From a bacterium (GTDB lineage Bacteria; Pseudomonadota; Alphaproteobacteria; Caulobacterales; Hyphomonadaceae), in the NCBI GenBank assembly GCA_016125045.1, contig WGML01000003.1:1-64000 (forward strand): DNA of 64,000 nucleotides, written 5' to 3'. Under the pieces are notes generated by a model, which was not told the DNA's origin, searched no databases, and saw only the letters and a program-made list of their open reading frames with translations. Shown in pieces: positions 1 to 8,501 of this stretch; positions within the stretch are counted from its first letter, which is position 1, and every line of letters begins with the position of its first letter. The position numbers and the translations under genes are program-made.

Positions 1-35
1 AGCAGGGCAGCGGCGAGGATGAGGGGTCGTTTCAT
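1..35 (-). CDS. merP: MerP periplasmic mercury-binding protein, N-terminal fragment (cut by window edge)
   Basis: Only the first 11 codons are inside the window. On the minus strand an ATG at 35-33 reads MKRPLILAAAL, a typical start of a Sec signal peptide. It is preceded by a good AGGAG ribosome binding site 8 bases upstream. It lies 23 bases after the merT stop on the same strand, the usual place for merP, which passes periplasmic Hg(II) to MerT. The identity is inferred from position and the signal-peptide start; the mature domain is not visible. Confidence 0.6.
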   Translation of the reverse strand, partial: MKRPLILAAAL

Positions 36-58
36 GAGGGTATCTCCTGTATTTGGTG

Positions 59-457
59 TCAGTAGAAAAGCGGCGCCCACCAGCCGATGGTCAGCGCGAG
101 CAGGACGATGACGGTGGAGAGCCAAAGCGCAGTCTTGGCGATGATGGCCGACTGCGGCTTGGCGCAGTAGCTGCCCTCCACGCAGGCTGGTTTGGCCTTG
201 AAGTAGACCTGTCGGAAACCGAGACCGATGAAGACGAGCGCGACGCCTGCAAAGTAGGGCTTGTAGGGCTCAAGGGCCGTCAGGTTGCCGATCCACGCCC
301 CGGAAATCCCGAGCGTGACGAACAGCAGCGGCACGACGCAGCAAGTCGAGGCCAGAATGGCCCCGATCACGCCGCCTGCCGCAAAGAGTTTCCGCTTCCG
401 GTCTTCAGCGTCGTTCTCGACTTGCGATGGCCGGGTTTCTGTTTCGGTCGTGCTCAT
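59..457 (-). CDS. merT: MerT mercuric ion transporter
   Basis: A 132-residue inner-membrane protein that carries Hg(II) into the cytoplasm for reduction. Three hydrophobic segments are visible (about residues 25-55, 68-83 and 106-130). The vicinal cysteine pair Cys39-Cys40 lies in the first segment within the motif STCCVVP, the metal-binding signature of MerT. A second pair, Cys92 and Cys98, sits in the loop before the last helix, as in known MerT. The soluble N-terminal extension of about 22 residues is charged. It is transcribed divergently from merR and followed closely by the merP start. The length is slightly more than the usual 116 residues. Confidence 0.93.
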   Translation of the reverse strand: MSTTETETRPSQVENDAEDRKRKLFAAGGVIGAILASTCCVVPLLFVTLGISGAWIGNLTALEPYKPYFAGVALVFIGLGFRQVYFKAKPACVEGSYCAKPQSAIIAKTALWLSTVIVLLALTIGWWAPLFY

Positions 458-488
458 GCGTCGTCATCCTCGCTTTTGTTCTGAAAGC

Positions 489-519
489 AAGATAAGGTCT
501 GTAGCAACTACAGACTCAA
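489..519 (-). promoter_or_regulatory. merT promoter/operator (MerR-type, 19-bp spacer)
   Basis: Read on the minus strand, a -35 hexamer TTGAGT (519-514) and a -10 hexamer TATCTT (494-489) are separated by exactly 19 bp. This over-long spacer is diagnostic of MerR-family activated promoters, where the regulator untwists the DNA. Inside the spacer is a perfect dyad, GTCTGTAG and CTACAGAC (497-504 and 508-515), with a 3-bp centre: the expected MerR dimer site. It lies between the divergent merT and merR genes and should control both. Confidence 0.85.
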
Positions 520-535
520 GAGGGTTTTCGACGCA

Positions 536-949
536 ATGGGCGATCACGTTTCCGGGAAGGGATTGAAGCGCGCGCAGCTCGCGCGGTGGACGGGCTGCAA
601 TCTGGAGACCATCCGCTATTACGAGAAGATCGGCATGATGCCGGAGCCGCCGCGCACGGCGTCCGGCTACCGCGTCTATGACGCGACCCACGTCGCGCGT
701 CTGCGTTTCATCCTGCGTGGCCGGGAACTCGGCTTCTCCATCGAGGAACTGCGCGGACTAATGCGTCTGGTTGACCGGGGCACTCAGACCTGTGCGGAAG
801 TCAAAGCCATGACGGACCAGCATCTTGCGGACGTTCGGGCCAAGATCGCGGACTTGAAGCGCATCGAGAAGGTGCTCGCCGCCACGGCGGCGCAGTGCTC
901 GGGCGAAGAGGTGCCGGAGTGCCCCGTGCTGGAGGCGCTGGCATCGTGA
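536..949 (+). CDS. merR: MerR, Hg(II)-responsive transcriptional regulator
   Basis: A 137-residue MerR-family activator/repressor. The winged HTH occupies about residues 10-75 (motif TIRYYEKIG at 25-33) and is followed by the dimerisation helix. The metal-binding cysteines are Cys86, Cys121 and Cys129. The 35-residue step between the first two matches the C82/C117 spacing of Tn501 MerR, and the third lies in the short C-terminal loop, one residue closer than in Tn501. It binds the 19-bp-spacer promoter next to it and should activate merT-merP when Hg(II) bridges the dimer. The stop is followed by about 300 bp without a gene. Confidence 0.92.
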   Translation: MGDHVSGKGLKRAQLARWTGCNLETIRYYEKIGMMPEPPRTASGYRVYDATHVARLRFILRGRELGFSIEELRGLMRLVDRGTQTCAEVKAMTDQHLADVRAKIADLKRIEKVLAATAAQCSGEEVPECPVLEALAS

Positions 950-1250
950 TCAAACGGATCCACAAGTGTGCGCATCTGCGCGATTGATTTGGAACTTGAT
1001 GGTTCGTGTGAATACGTCGCATAACGCCTATCGCGCGTTCTCAGGATGGCGACGCCAGTCGGGATAACTGCCGTAGAAAATGCCCTGGTGCGATGGGCGG
1101 AACTACCTGAAAACGTAGACTTTCACGAAGCCGAACCGCTCGGCATGAGGTTCGGTCGGTTAGAGACGGAGGGCCGTTTAGAGACGGAAACTGGACCCGG
1201 CGTCAGTCTCCGAGGTTCGGATGCCTCGGCTAAACGCCTTTGAAACAAAA
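950..1250. other. Gene-poor gap between merR and tRNA-Ser
   Basis: I see no credible coding region here; the ORFs are short and lack ribosome binding sites. A short imperfect direct repeat, GTTAGAGACGGAGGGCC then GTTTAGAGACGGAAAC, lies around 1158-1190. This is the junction between the mer cluster and the tRNA-Ser 3' end, so it may contain the end of an inserted element, but no duplicated tRNA 3' segment was found inside the window. Confidence 0.4.
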
Positions 1251-1274
1251 AGAAAAAGGCCCGCGGGCGGGGCC
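1251..1274 (-). terminator. Rho-independent terminator of tRNA-Ser
   Basis: On the minus strand GGCCC and GGGCC (1274-1258) form a GC-rich stem with a 7-base loop, followed directly by TTTTT and a further T-rich run. It lies 26 bases after the tRNA-Ser 3' end, in the right orientation. Confidence 0.8.
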
Positions 1275-1299
1275 TCATCTCAGGTTTGCTACAAGATAA

Positions 1300-1389
1300 T
1301 GGCGGTGAGAGAGGGATTCGAACCCTCGAGACGGTTTCCCGTCTACACACTTTCCAGGCGTGCGCCTTCGACCACTCGGCCACCTCACC
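1300..1389 (-). tRNA. tRNA-Ser(GGA)
   Basis: A 90-nt class II tRNA including an encoded CCA (complement of 1300-1302). The acceptor stem starts GGTGAGG at 1389. The D-arm (GGCCGAGTGGTCGAAGGC), an anticodon loop with GGA in CTGGAAAG, a long variable arm and the T-loop GTTCGAATC are all present. The long variable arm and GGA anticodon identify serine. Its 3' end points towards the mer cluster. Confidence 0.95.
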
Positions 1390-1550
1390 CCGTCCACATA
1401 CGGAAGCGAAGCGGCATAGGAGATCGCAAGGGTGAGCGCAAGCGTGCAAGGCCCGGGCGCGGTCGCCGCCGCTTTGACGCCGCCCTCCCGGCTTCCTACA
1501 TGATGCGCTCGGCCGTGCGCGGAGGTGCAGGTCGCAGGAGGGCCTCACTC

Positions 1551-2207
1551 ATGTTTTTTGCCAAGAAGACTGTCGATCTGCCGGCGCCCGGCAAGGCGCT
1601 TGCTGGGCGGACGACGCCGCTGCGCACCGCAGAAACCCATTTTGTTTCAGGGCTCTCGCTGAATGCTCCTCTGCCGGAAGGGGTCGAAGTCGCGATGTTC
1701 GGCCTTGGCTGCTTCTGGGGCGCGGAACGCAAATTCTGGCAGTCGCCGGGCGTTTATCTCACCGCGGTCGGCTATGCCGGCGGCGAGACGCCGAACCCGA
1801 CCTATGAGGAAGTGTGCAGCGGCGCGACCGGCCATACCGAGGTCGTATGGGTGGCCTATGACACCAGAAAGACCAGTTTCTCCAATCTTCTCAAAGTGTT
1901 CTGGGAAAGCCATGACCCGACCCAAGGCATGCGCCAGGGCAATGACGTCGGCACGCAATACCGCTCCGCCATCTACACGCTGACCGACGCCCAGGCGGCG
2001 GCGGCCGAGGCCTCGCGCGCGGCCTATCAGGAGGCGCTGAGGCAGGCGGGCCGGGGGACGATCACGACCGAGATCCGCGCGGCCCCGGCGTTCTTCTATG
2101 CGGAGGACTACCACCAGCAATATCTCGCAAAAAACCCCGGCGGCTATTGCGGGCTCGGCGGCACGGGCGTGTCCTGCCCGGTCGGCGCGGGCGTGGCGGC
2201 GGGCTGA
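1551..2207 (+). CDS. msrA: Peptide-methionine (S)-S-oxide reductase MsrA
   Basis: A 218-residue enzyme that reduces methionine-S-sulfoxide in proteins and free Met(O). The catalytic motif GCFWG places the nucleophile at Cys54. The recycling cysteines lie in the C-terminal tail at Cys200 and Cys209, matching the three-cysteine E. coli type (51/198/206). Other family blocks are visible: GYAGG, GHTE, and the [11 protein letters not shown] segment. I chose ATG 1551, which has GCAGGAGGG upstream; the reading frame stays open back through tRNA-Ser, which cannot be coding. It appears to be monocistronic and cytoplasmic. Confidence 0.95.
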   Translation: MFFAKKTVDLPAPGKALAGRTTPLRTAETHFVSGLSLNAPLPEGVEVAMFGLGCFWGAERKFWQSPGVYLTAVGYAGGETPNPTYEEVCSGATGHTEVVWVAYDTRKTSFSNLLKVFWESHDPTQGMRQGNDVGTQYRSAIYTLTDAQAAAAEASRAAYQEALRQAGRGTITTEIRAAPAFFYAEDYHQQYLAKNPGGYCGLGGTGVSCPVGAGVAAG

Positions 2208-2300
2208 GAGCGCGAGGGCGGAGGCGGGACCCGAAAGCGGCCCCGCCCGCACCCGATTCCGGCCGTCGGCGCGCCGCATTTGCGATGTTTGCTGGACGTC

Positions 2301-2960
2301 ATGCACCGGCGTTCCCTTTTGACAGCACTCGGTTTTCTGCTCGCGAGCGGGGCGGGGCGGATTGCGTTCGGCCAGACGCCCGACCAGGCGCCCGACCGGT
2401 CTACTGACCGGGCGCGAGACCCGACCCCCGAGGGCGATGCCGCGCTGCCGACAGCGGCGCGGATCGCCGCCGGGGCGCTGGCGCAGATCGGCGTGATGAC
2501 GCTCTACGATCCCTCCTATGTGCGCCTCGACTATCCCATGGGCGATGTCCCGATCGAACGCGGCGTGTGTTCCGACGTCGTGGTGCGGGCGCTGCGGGCC
2601 GCGGGGATCGATCTTCAGGCGGAAATCCATCAGGACATGGCGCGCCATTTCGCGGCTTATCCCGACCGCTGGGGTCTGACGCGGCCGGACCGCAACATCG
2701 ACCACCGGCGCGTGCCGAACATCGAAACCCTGTTCAAACGCAAGGGCTTGGCGCGACGGGCGAGCGCGAACGCCACGGACTACCTGCCCGGCGACATCGT
2801 GAGCTGGCGGTTGTCGGGATCGGGTCTTCCCCATATCGGCGTGGTGGCGGGCTTTGCGGATATCCACACGGCGCTGGTCGTTCATAATATCGGCGCGGGA
2901 GCCCGGCTGGAGCCGGTTCTGTTCGATTGGCCGATCGAGACGTGGGCGCGGTTTGAGTGA
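2301..2960 (+). CDS. DUF1287 family exported protein
   Basis: About 219 residues from ATG 2301 (an alternative start at 2280 adds seven). The N-terminus, HRRSLLTALGF followed by a hydrophobic stretch and a GAGRIAFGQ end, looks like a signal peptide with a twin-arginine flavour. The mature part has the family blocks: an RGVCSDVVVRALR segment with a conserved cysteine, a DRNIDHRRVPN block, and a C-terminal DIVSW...HIGVV...VVHNIG block. These resemble the Cys-His arrangement of NlpC/P60-like amidases, so a cell-wall hydrolase role is possible, but the DUF1287 (YijF) family has no established reaction. It ends in a long repeat-bearing gap before a convergent lyase gene. Confidence 0.8.
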   Translation: MHRRSLLTALGFLLASGAGRIAFGQTPDQAPDRSTDRARDPTPEGDAALPTAARIAAGALAQIGVMTLYDPSYVRLDYPMGDVPIERGVCSDVVVRALRAAGIDLQAEIHQDMARHFAAYPDRWGLTRPDRNIDHRRVPNIETLFKRKGLARRASANATDYLPGDIVSWRLSGSGLPHIGVVAGFADIHTALVVHNIGAGARLEPVLFDWPIETWARFE

Positions 2961-3383
2961 TGTTTGGGTGAGGTTTGGGGCGCTTTCGGGCCTGCAACCG
3001 GGGCGTGAATTTGGCCGCGATCTAGCGTCTGGGTAGCTGTAGCGCGCCGCCCGATTGGGGGATAGATGCGCCCGCGCCGTTCCTGAAGGCCGATGAGCGG
3101 CTGGATCGGGGGATAAGGTGCGGGCTCCCCCAATCTTGGGCCGCGTCTGACCCCTCACCCCCGGCCCCTCACCCCCGGCCCCTCTCCCGCGCGCGGGAGA
3201 GGGGAGTGGCGGCGGTGGTGGTTATCCTCCCCCGTTCACGGGGGAGGTGGTCGAGCGTAATCGAGGGGGTGGGGGCAAGAGGGCGTCGCTTGTAGCCCCT
3301 CAAGCCCGGCCTCTCTCCCGCCCGCGGGAGAGGGGAGTGGCTGCGGCCTGGCTCCTCTCCCGGAGTAGAGCGAGGCGGGGCGG
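2961..3383. repeat. Intergenic palindromic repeats between convergent genes
   Basis: No coding region is supported here. The gap holds a perfect 26-bp palindrome at 3179-3204 (half-site CCCCTCTCCCGCG), a 9-bp stem CCTCCCCCG/CGGGGGAGG at 3226-3247 with a 4-base centre, and a second copy of the first element at about 3311-3341. The two copies share GGGAGAGGGGAGTGGC. A tandem CCCCTCACCCCCGG precedes the first copy (3151-3178). They resemble dispersed intergenic hairpins of alphaproteobacteria and may serve as bidirectional transcription ends for the convergent DUF1287 and lyase genes. Confidence 0.7.
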
Positions 3384-4436
3384 CTAGAGGCCGTAGGCGG
3401 CGGTCATCTCCGGGTCCTTGGCGGCGACCTGCCGGGCGAGGTCGACGATCACCTTCGCCTGTTTCCAGGTCGCATCGTCCTGCATCTTGCCGTCGAGCAT
3501 GACCACGCCCGATCCATCGGGCATGGCTTCCAGAATGCGCAGCGCGAATTTCACCTCGGCCGGATCGGGCGAGAAGACGCGCTTGGCGATGTCGATCTGG
3601 TTGGGGTGGAGGCTCCACGCGCCGGCGCAGCCCATGAGATAGGCGTTCTTGAACTGCTGCTCGCAGGCGGTGAGGTCCGCGATGTCGCCGAACGGGCCGT
3701 AGAAGGGCTTGATGCCGGCGGCGACGCAGGCGTCGACCATCTTGCCGAACGTGTAGTGCCACGGGTCCTGCTGGGCGGAGATGCGGTCACGGCCCTTCAC
3801 CGGATCCTCGATCACGCGATACATCGGATGGCCGCCGCCGACGCGGGTGGTCTTCATGGCGCGGTTGGCCGCAAGGTCCGCCGGCCCGAGCGAGATGCCC
3901 TGCATGCGCGGCGAGGCGAGGCAGATCTCCTCGACGAGGGCGACGCCCTGTCCGGTCTCGAGGATGGCATGGAAGAGGATCGGCCGCGTGACGCCCGCCT
4001 TCGCCTCAAGCTGGGCGACAAGCTGATCGGCGTAATGAATGTCCCACGGGCCCTCGACCTTGGGCAGCATGATCACGTCGAACACATCGCCCGCCTGCAT
4101 GACGATCTCGGTGACATCGTCGAGGAACCAGGGCGAGTTGAGGCAGTTGACCCGGGTCCAGAGGCCGGTCCCGGAGGCCTTCCAGTCGATCATCTTCGCC
4201 ATGTCGAGCGCGCCGGCGCGGGCCGCGAGCTTGGCGTCGGCGGGAATGGCGTCCTCGAGATTGGCGAGCACGACGTCGACCTTCGCCGCCGTCTCGGGAA
4301 CTTTCGCGCGCACCTTGTCGAGATGCGGGGGCACGAAGTGGATCATGCGCTCCAGCCGCACGGGGAGGTCGCGGAACGGCTCCGGCGCGCCGATGGCGAG
4401 CGGCTTGAAGAACTGGCGCGGCGTTTTCTGCGACAT
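3384..4436 (-). CDS. HpcH/HpaI-CitE family CoA-ester lyase (malyl-CoA/beta-methylmalyl-CoA lyase-like)
   Basis: About 350 residues, a TIM-barrel lyase of the citrate lyase beta/malyl-CoA lyase superfamily. The acidic loop [11 protein letters not shown], arginine-bearing strand [10 protein letters not shown], metal-site glutamate strand VIMLPKVEG and the late catalytic segment around [12 protein letters not shown] are all visible. In this family such blocks bind Mg(II) and the CoA ester and cleave C-C bonds (malyl-CoA to glyoxylate and acetyl-CoA, or related esters). The exact substrate cannot be read from sequence. ATG 4436 is preferred over the longer start at 4472, which adds an unlikely His/Ser/Pro leader. 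Confidence 0.8.
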   Translation of the reverse strand: MSQKTPRQFFKPLAIGAPEPFRDLPVRLERMIHFVPPHLDKVRAKVPETAAKVDVVLANLEDAIPADAKLAARAGALDMAKMIDWKASGTGLWTRVNCLNSPWFLDDVTEIVMQAGDVFDVIMLPKVEGPWDIHYADQLVAQLEAKAGVTRPILFHAILETGQGVALVEEICLASPRMQGISLGPADLAANRAMKTTRVGGGHPMYRVIEDPVKGRDRISAQQDPWHYTFGKMVDACVAAGIKPFYGPFGDIADLTACEQQFKNAYLMGCAGAWSLHPNQIDIAKRVFSPDPAEVKFALRILEAMPDGSGVVMLDGKMQDDATWKQAKVIVDLARQVAAKDPEMTAAYGL

Positions 4437-4524
4437 GACGGACCCCGGAGACGATGGCGTGTGATGCTGCACTGCATCAACACCCTTAAGGCGGGGTTGA
4501 TCAAGGCCGGACGGCGCGGCGGGT

Positions 4525-4932
4525 TCAGGCTTTCGGGCGGGACGTCACGGTGACGAAGGCCGCGACGGCGAAAGAGACGAGCGCCATGATGAACAGCATC
4601 GGGCTCGTTTCCGCATCCGGAGCGGAGGTCATCGGCGTGTTGACGCCGAGCACGGTGAGGTGCGCGCCGACCGCTCCGGCGATCACAAGCGTCGAAAGCG
4701 CTCCGCCGATGAACCGCTGTCCGATCACGAGGATCAGCGCCGCCGCGATCTCGAGGACGCCGGTCAAGTATTTGAACCAGGGGTCGATGAAGGCAAGATC
4801 AAGCCCCCACTGGCTCGCCATGTTCGCCTCGATGATGGCGAAGATCGGCACGTCGCCAATGAATTTCTGCACGCCCATGAAGGCCATGAAGGCCGCAAGG
4901 ACATAGGATGTGATGCGCACGACGAGCGCCAT
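4525..4932 (-). CDS. DoxX family membrane protein
   Basis: A 135-residue protein with four predicted transmembrane helices (about residues 3-22, 40-65, 70-92 and 107-128). DoxX features include the early FMGVQKFIG segment and the second-helix block around [16 protein letters not shown]. DoxX-type proteins are small inner-membrane proteins, some linked to quinone or thiosulfate redox; no specific role can be given. ATG 4932 has a strong GGGGAGGAG ribosome binding site, so the extra 32 residues of the longer open frame are rejected. Confidence 0.82.
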   Translation of the reverse strand: MALVVRITSYVLAAFMAFMGVQKFIGDVPIFAIIEANMASQWGLDLAFIDPWFKYLTGVLEIAAALILVIGQRFIGGALSTLVIAGAVGAHLTVLGVNTPMTSAPDAETSPMLFIMALVSFAVAAFVTVTSRPKA

Positions 4933-5059
4933 GGCCGCTCCTCCCCTTATCATTTGTTCGGGCCGGTCCTCGATGGCCGTCCGTGACCGCAGGTAGAGCG
5001 AGGCGGTCTTCAAGTGCAAATCACGCATGCTCGACGGGACTGTGAGAAGCGCGAGAGGG

Positions 5060-5995
5060 TCAGCGGCGGGCGAGCGGGTGGGCGGTCTCCAGGAGGTCGC
5101 GCAGCTCGTCGATCATCACCTGCGTGTAGATCTGGGTCGTCGAGATGTCGGCATGCCCGAGAAGAAGCTGGACCGCGCGAAGGTCCGCGCCGCCGGACAG
5201 GAGGTGGGTGGCGAAGGCGTGGCGCAGCGCATGCGGCGACACTTTGCCCGGCGGCAGACCGGCCCGGGCGGCGAGGTCGTCGAGCATCTGGGCGAGGCGG
5301 CGACGGGTGAGGCGGCCGCCAGCGCCGCGCGAGGGAAACACATAGCGGTCCGCCTGCTTGCGGGCGGTGCCTTCCGGCAGGTGCTCGCCGCGAACCGCGA
5401 GCCACGCTTCCAGCGCGCGCCGGGCGGGTGCGCCGAGCGGTGCGATCCGGTCCTTGCCGCCCTTGCCGCGGATGGTGAGGACCGAGCCGCCGGGATCGGG
5501 CAGGGCGGAGAGCGGCAGGTCGCACGCCTCGCTCGCGCGCAGGCCCGCGCCATAGAGAAGTTCGACAAGGCAGCGCAGACGCAGGCCTGCGGGGTCGACC
5601 TCGTCCGCCGCTTCGATGAGACGGCGCACCTCGTCGCGGCTGAGCACGTCCGGGGGCGCGCGGCGCACGCCGGGCCCGGTGATGCGCGAGGTCGGGTCGG
5701 TGTCGCGCAACCCCTCCTGCATCTGGTGGCGGAAAAAACGCCGCAGCGCCGCGAGCCTGCGGGCCGCGGTGGCGTCCGACAGCCCGCGGTCGACCAGATC
5801 GCCGAGATAGCGGGCGATGTCGTCCTCGCCGGCGTCGCACAGCCGCCGGTCGAGCGTGGCGAGAAAGTCCGCCGTATCCTCAAGGTCGCGGCGATAGGCG
5901 GCGAGAGTGTTGTCGGCCACCCCCGCCCCGGCGGCGAGGTAGTCGAGAAACGCCTCGATCCGCAGCGCGTCGGAGGGCGTGTCAGGCGACGCCAC
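5060..5995 (-). CDS. xerD: Site-specific tyrosine recombinase XerD
   Basis: A 311-residue recombinase of the XerC/XerD type that resolves chromosome dimers at dif. The N-terminal SAM-like domain spans about 10-105 and the catalytic domain 115-305. All catalytic residues are present: Arg153 (GLRASE), Lys178 (GKGGKDR), His255 and Arg258 (HALRHAFATHLL), His281 (LGHADIS) and the nucleophile Tyr290 (TQIYTQV). It starts 3 bases after the stop of the upstream exported protein gene, so the two are probably co-transcribed. Its position back-to-back with aroK is common in alphaproteobacteria and favours XerD over a phage integrase. Confidence 0.92.
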   Translation of the reverse strand: MASPDTPSDALRIEAFLDYLAAGAGVADNTLAAYRRDLEDTADFLATLDRRLCDAGEDDIARYLGDLVDRGLSDATAARRLAALRRFFRHQMQEGLRDTDPTSRITGPGVRRAPPDVLSRDEVRRLIEAADEVDPAGLRLRCLVELLYGAGLRASEACDLPLSALPDPGGSVLTIRGKGGKDRIAPLGAPARRALEAWLAVRGEHLPEGTARKQADRYVFPSRGAGGRLTRRRLAQMLDDLAARAGLPPGKVSPHALRHAFATHLLSGGADLRAVQLLLGHADISTTQIYTQVMIDELRDLLETAHPLARR

Positions 5996-5998
5996 CTC

Positions 5999-7684
5999 TC
6001 AGATCGCCTTCCAGGGCTGCATCGCCTCCAGCATCAGCGCGTCCGCCTGCTGATCGACGCCGACCCGCGTGAGCGCGTTGAGAAGGTCGGCGAGCCCAGC
6101 AAACGACATCGCGGAGGGATCCGACTGGAGCAGGGCGGCGGCGGCGAGGGCGGCCTCGCCGGTGGCTCCGGCGGTGATCGCGGACTCGATGCGGCCAAGG
6201 GCGCCGTCCGACACGCCGCGTCCGGTGGTGCGCTCGCCGCTGAGCTGGGCGCGGGCGGCGGGTGACATGGGCAGCCCCAGGCCGGATGCGAGGAACAGGG
6301 CGCGGGTCGTCTCGATGCGGCGGAGAGCGGCCTGGGACGGCGGCGCGTTGCCTCTCGGCGCGGGGCCGGCGGCGGGCGTCGCGGCGATGAGGCGGTCGAT
6401 CACCTCGCCGCGGCCGGCGTCGCCCCCGGAGGCGAGCGCCAGCATGAGATCGAGGCGGGCGACGGCCCAGTCGTCCGGCGTCTCGGCCGCCGTCATGACG
6501 GTGCGCCACTGACCCGCGAGCACGGTGTCGCCGGCCATCAGCGCGGCGCGTGCGAAGGTCTCGGCGAAGGCCGCGGCCTCGGCGACCTGAACCAGGTCCG
6601 CCATGTCGGCCTTCAGCGCATAGGCGGCAAGCCGGAATTCGGACGCCGATGAGGCGGCCTTGAGCGCGGCGGCGAATGCGGCGGCCTGGGCTGCGGGAGC
6701 AAGCTTCTGGTCATTGGCGGCGGCGACCGCGGACGACAGGAGCGCCGCGGCGTCGAGCCCGCGCGCGGGTCGCCGGGCGGCGCTTGAGGCCGGGTCGGCG
6801 GCGGCGGCGTTGAGCACGGCCCGCGCGTCCTCGGGTGCGATGCGCGCATGGTCGACGGCGGCGGACACCACCGCGCGCTTGAGATCAATCCCGGCCTCCG
6901 GATGGCGGATGACCATCGCGGCGATATCAGGCCGCACCGACGGGGCGCCGGCCCCCGGGGCGAGCCTGGCGGTGATCGAGACGGCGGCCTCGAAGGGAGT
7001 TCCGAACTTCGCCTCGGGCCGGGTCCGCGTCGGCTCGCGCAGCGCCTCCATGGCGGCGATCAGCCAGGTGTCTGGCGTCCCCTCCGGCGTCAGGGCGAGT
7101 TCGGCGATGGCGGACGCTGCGTTGAGGTCGCCTGCGAGCGCAAAGCACAGCACCCGCGCATGCATCCAGGCGGCGTCGCCCGGATCGACGCTCGCGACCC
7201 GACCGCACGCGGTCGACGATCGGCCTAGCGCGAGCTGGAGTTCGGTCGCCGTCGACTCCCAGGTCGCGCCCCAGGGCGTTTCTGGAAACTGGCGGCGCAG
7301 ATCGTTCGCGCGCTCGCTGTCGCCGACCTGCTCAAGGAGATCGATGCGTGCGGTCACGAGGTCGCCCGCGTTCTCGGGCGGCCGCGCGCCGCTCAGCATG
7401 ACGCGGCGGACCACGGCGAGGCCGGCGGGGGACAGCGAGCCCGCTTCGACCGCCTTGAACACGGTTTCAAGCTCGCTCCTTGTGGTGGCGCTCCAGAGGC
7501 CCTGATCGAGCGCGCCGTCGGCGCGGCCAATCCAGCCGAGCCCCCAGGGATCCGGGCGTTCAAGGGCGCCCTGCGCGACGACCTGAGCGTGCGCGGGGGA
7601 CGAGGCGGAGAGGGCGAGCAGGGCGAGCGCGCAGGCGAGGCCCGACCCGGCGGCGGCCGCGGATCGGTTATCGCGGGCCGACAT
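5999..7684 (-). CDS. Hypothetical alanine-rich exported protein
   Basis: A 561-residue protein from ATG 7684. It has a signal peptide ending near the AHAQ motif (residues 31-34), then a helical, alanine-rich mature region with many short helix-turn-helix units that look solenoid-like (TPR/SEL-like by texture, with no clear repeat). No catalytic motif was found. The reading frame is open further upstream, but the 7684 start overlaps the end of the small membrane gene by 17 bases, a normal coupling. It precedes xerD by 3 bases. The function is unknown; a periplasmic scaffold is a guess from composition. Confidence 0.7.
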   Translation of the reverse strand: MSARDNRSAAAAGSGLACALALLALSASSPAHAQVVAQGALERPDPWGLGWIGRADGALDQGLWSATTRSELETVFKAVEAGSLSPAGLAVVRRVMLSGARPPENAGDLVTARIDLLEQVGDSERANDLRRQFPETPWGATWESTATELQLALGRSSTACGRVASVDPGDAAWMHARVLCFALAGDLNAASAIAELALTPEGTPDTWLIAAMEALREPTRTRPEAKFGTPFEAAVSITARLAPGAGAPSVRPDIAAMVIRHPEAGIDLKRAVVSAAVDHARIAPEDARAVLNAAAADPASSAARRPARGLDAAALLSSAVAAANDQKLAPAAQAAAFAAALKAASSASEFRLAAYALKADMADLVQVAEAAAFAETFARAALMAGDTVLAGQWRTVMTAAETPDDWAVARLDLMLALASGGDAGRGEVIDRLIAATPAAGPAPRGNAPPSQAALRRIETTRALFLASGLGLPMSPAARAQLSGERTTGRGVSDGALGRIESAITAGATGEAALAAAALLQSDPSAMSFAGLADLLNALTRVGVDQQADALMLEAMQPWKAI

Positions 7685-7829
7685 TCTGCGCCTCCACGCG
7701 GATGTCGCGCGGTTCGGGACGGTTCTGCTCGGCGACATTCGCAAACCAGAAGACCGCGCCGATCAGCGCCGCGAGCACGACGCCGCCGCCGATGAGGAGG
7801 AAGGGAGGGCGTTTTCGTCTGCTGCGCAT
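7668..7829 (-). CDS. Small single-span membrane protein (53 aa)
   Basis: Too short for routine calling, but convincing. ATG 7829 reads MRSRRKRPP followed by a 22-residue hydrophobic helix (about residues 10-31) and a short polar tail ending NVGPR. The positive N-terminus implies a cytoplasmic N-end. It overlaps the next gene by 17 bases, so the two are likely translationally coupled, and it heads the operon small membrane protein - exported protein - xerD. It is divergent from aroK. No family is recognised. Confidence 0.6.
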   Translation of the reverse strand: MRSRRKRPPFLLIGGGVVLAALIGAVFWFANVAEQNRPEPRDIRVEAQNVGPR

Positions 7830-7904
7830 GACTGCTCCGGGTCGAAGTTGTTCTCGTTTCCGATTGGACGGTATATGCTGTCCCGCAGAGGAACAGAACA
7901 GTCG

Positions 7905-8501
7905 ATGTCCGTCGCCACTGAACGAGAGGATGCCGAAAACCCGTCCAGCGATCCGCGCAACGCCGCCCCACCGGCGGTGGTGCTGACGCGTACCGTCGCG
8001 TTGATCGGGCTGATGGGCGCAGGAAAGTCAACGATCGGCCGGAGACTGGCCGACGCGCTGGCTGCGCCGTTCCATGACAGCGACGACGAGATCGAGAAGG
8101 CGGCCGGACTGAGCGTGCAGGAAATCTTCGATCGCCATGGCGAGCCGGAGTTCCGCCGCGGCGAGCGCCGGGTGATCGAGCGACTGCTGAACGGCCCGCC
8201 ATGCGTGCTCGCGACCGGCGGCGGGGCCTATATGGACCCGCAGACCCGCGCGCTGATGAGGGAGCGCGCCGTCACCATCTGGCTGAGGGCGGATTTCGAG
8301 GTGCTCTGGCGCCGGGTCAGCCGCCGCGACCACCGCCCGCTGCTGCGCCGGCCGAATCCCCGCGCCGTGCTGCATGAACTCAACGAAACGCGCTCGCCGG
8401 TCTATGCGACGGCGGACGCGGTGATCGACAGCGCCGATGGCCCGCATGACGACTCCGTGCGCGCGATCCTCGACATTCTCAAGGAACGCGATGGCCGGTG
8501 A
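7905..8501 (+). CDS. aroK: Shikimate kinase
   Basis: About 198 residues. It phosphorylates shikimate at the 3-hydroxyl in chorismate synthesis. The P-loop GLMGAGKST, the shikimate-binding DSDDEIE segment, FRRGERRVI, the GGGAY block, the lid RDHRPLL and the adenine-side arginines are all visible. I chose ATG 7905 (AGAGGAACA upstream); an in-frame ATG at 7875 would add ten residues without a clear ribosome binding site. It has an N-terminal polar extension of about 27 residues before the core, common in alphaproteobacteria. It overlaps aroB by 11 bases. Confidence 0.95.
   Translation: MSVATEREDAENPSSDPRNAAPPAVVLTRTVALIGLMGAGKSTIGRRLADALAAPFHDSDDEIEKAAGLSVQEIFDRHGEPEFRRGERRVIERLLNGPPCVLATGGGAYMDPQTRALMRERAVTIWLRADFEVLWRRVSRRDHRPLLRRPNPRAVLHELNETRSPVYATADAVIDSADGPHDDSVRAILDILKERDGR

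Noticed and set aside
1221-1550. Upstream extension of msrA
   Set aside because: The open frame runs through tRNA-Ser; ATG 1551 with GCAGGAGGG is the natural start.
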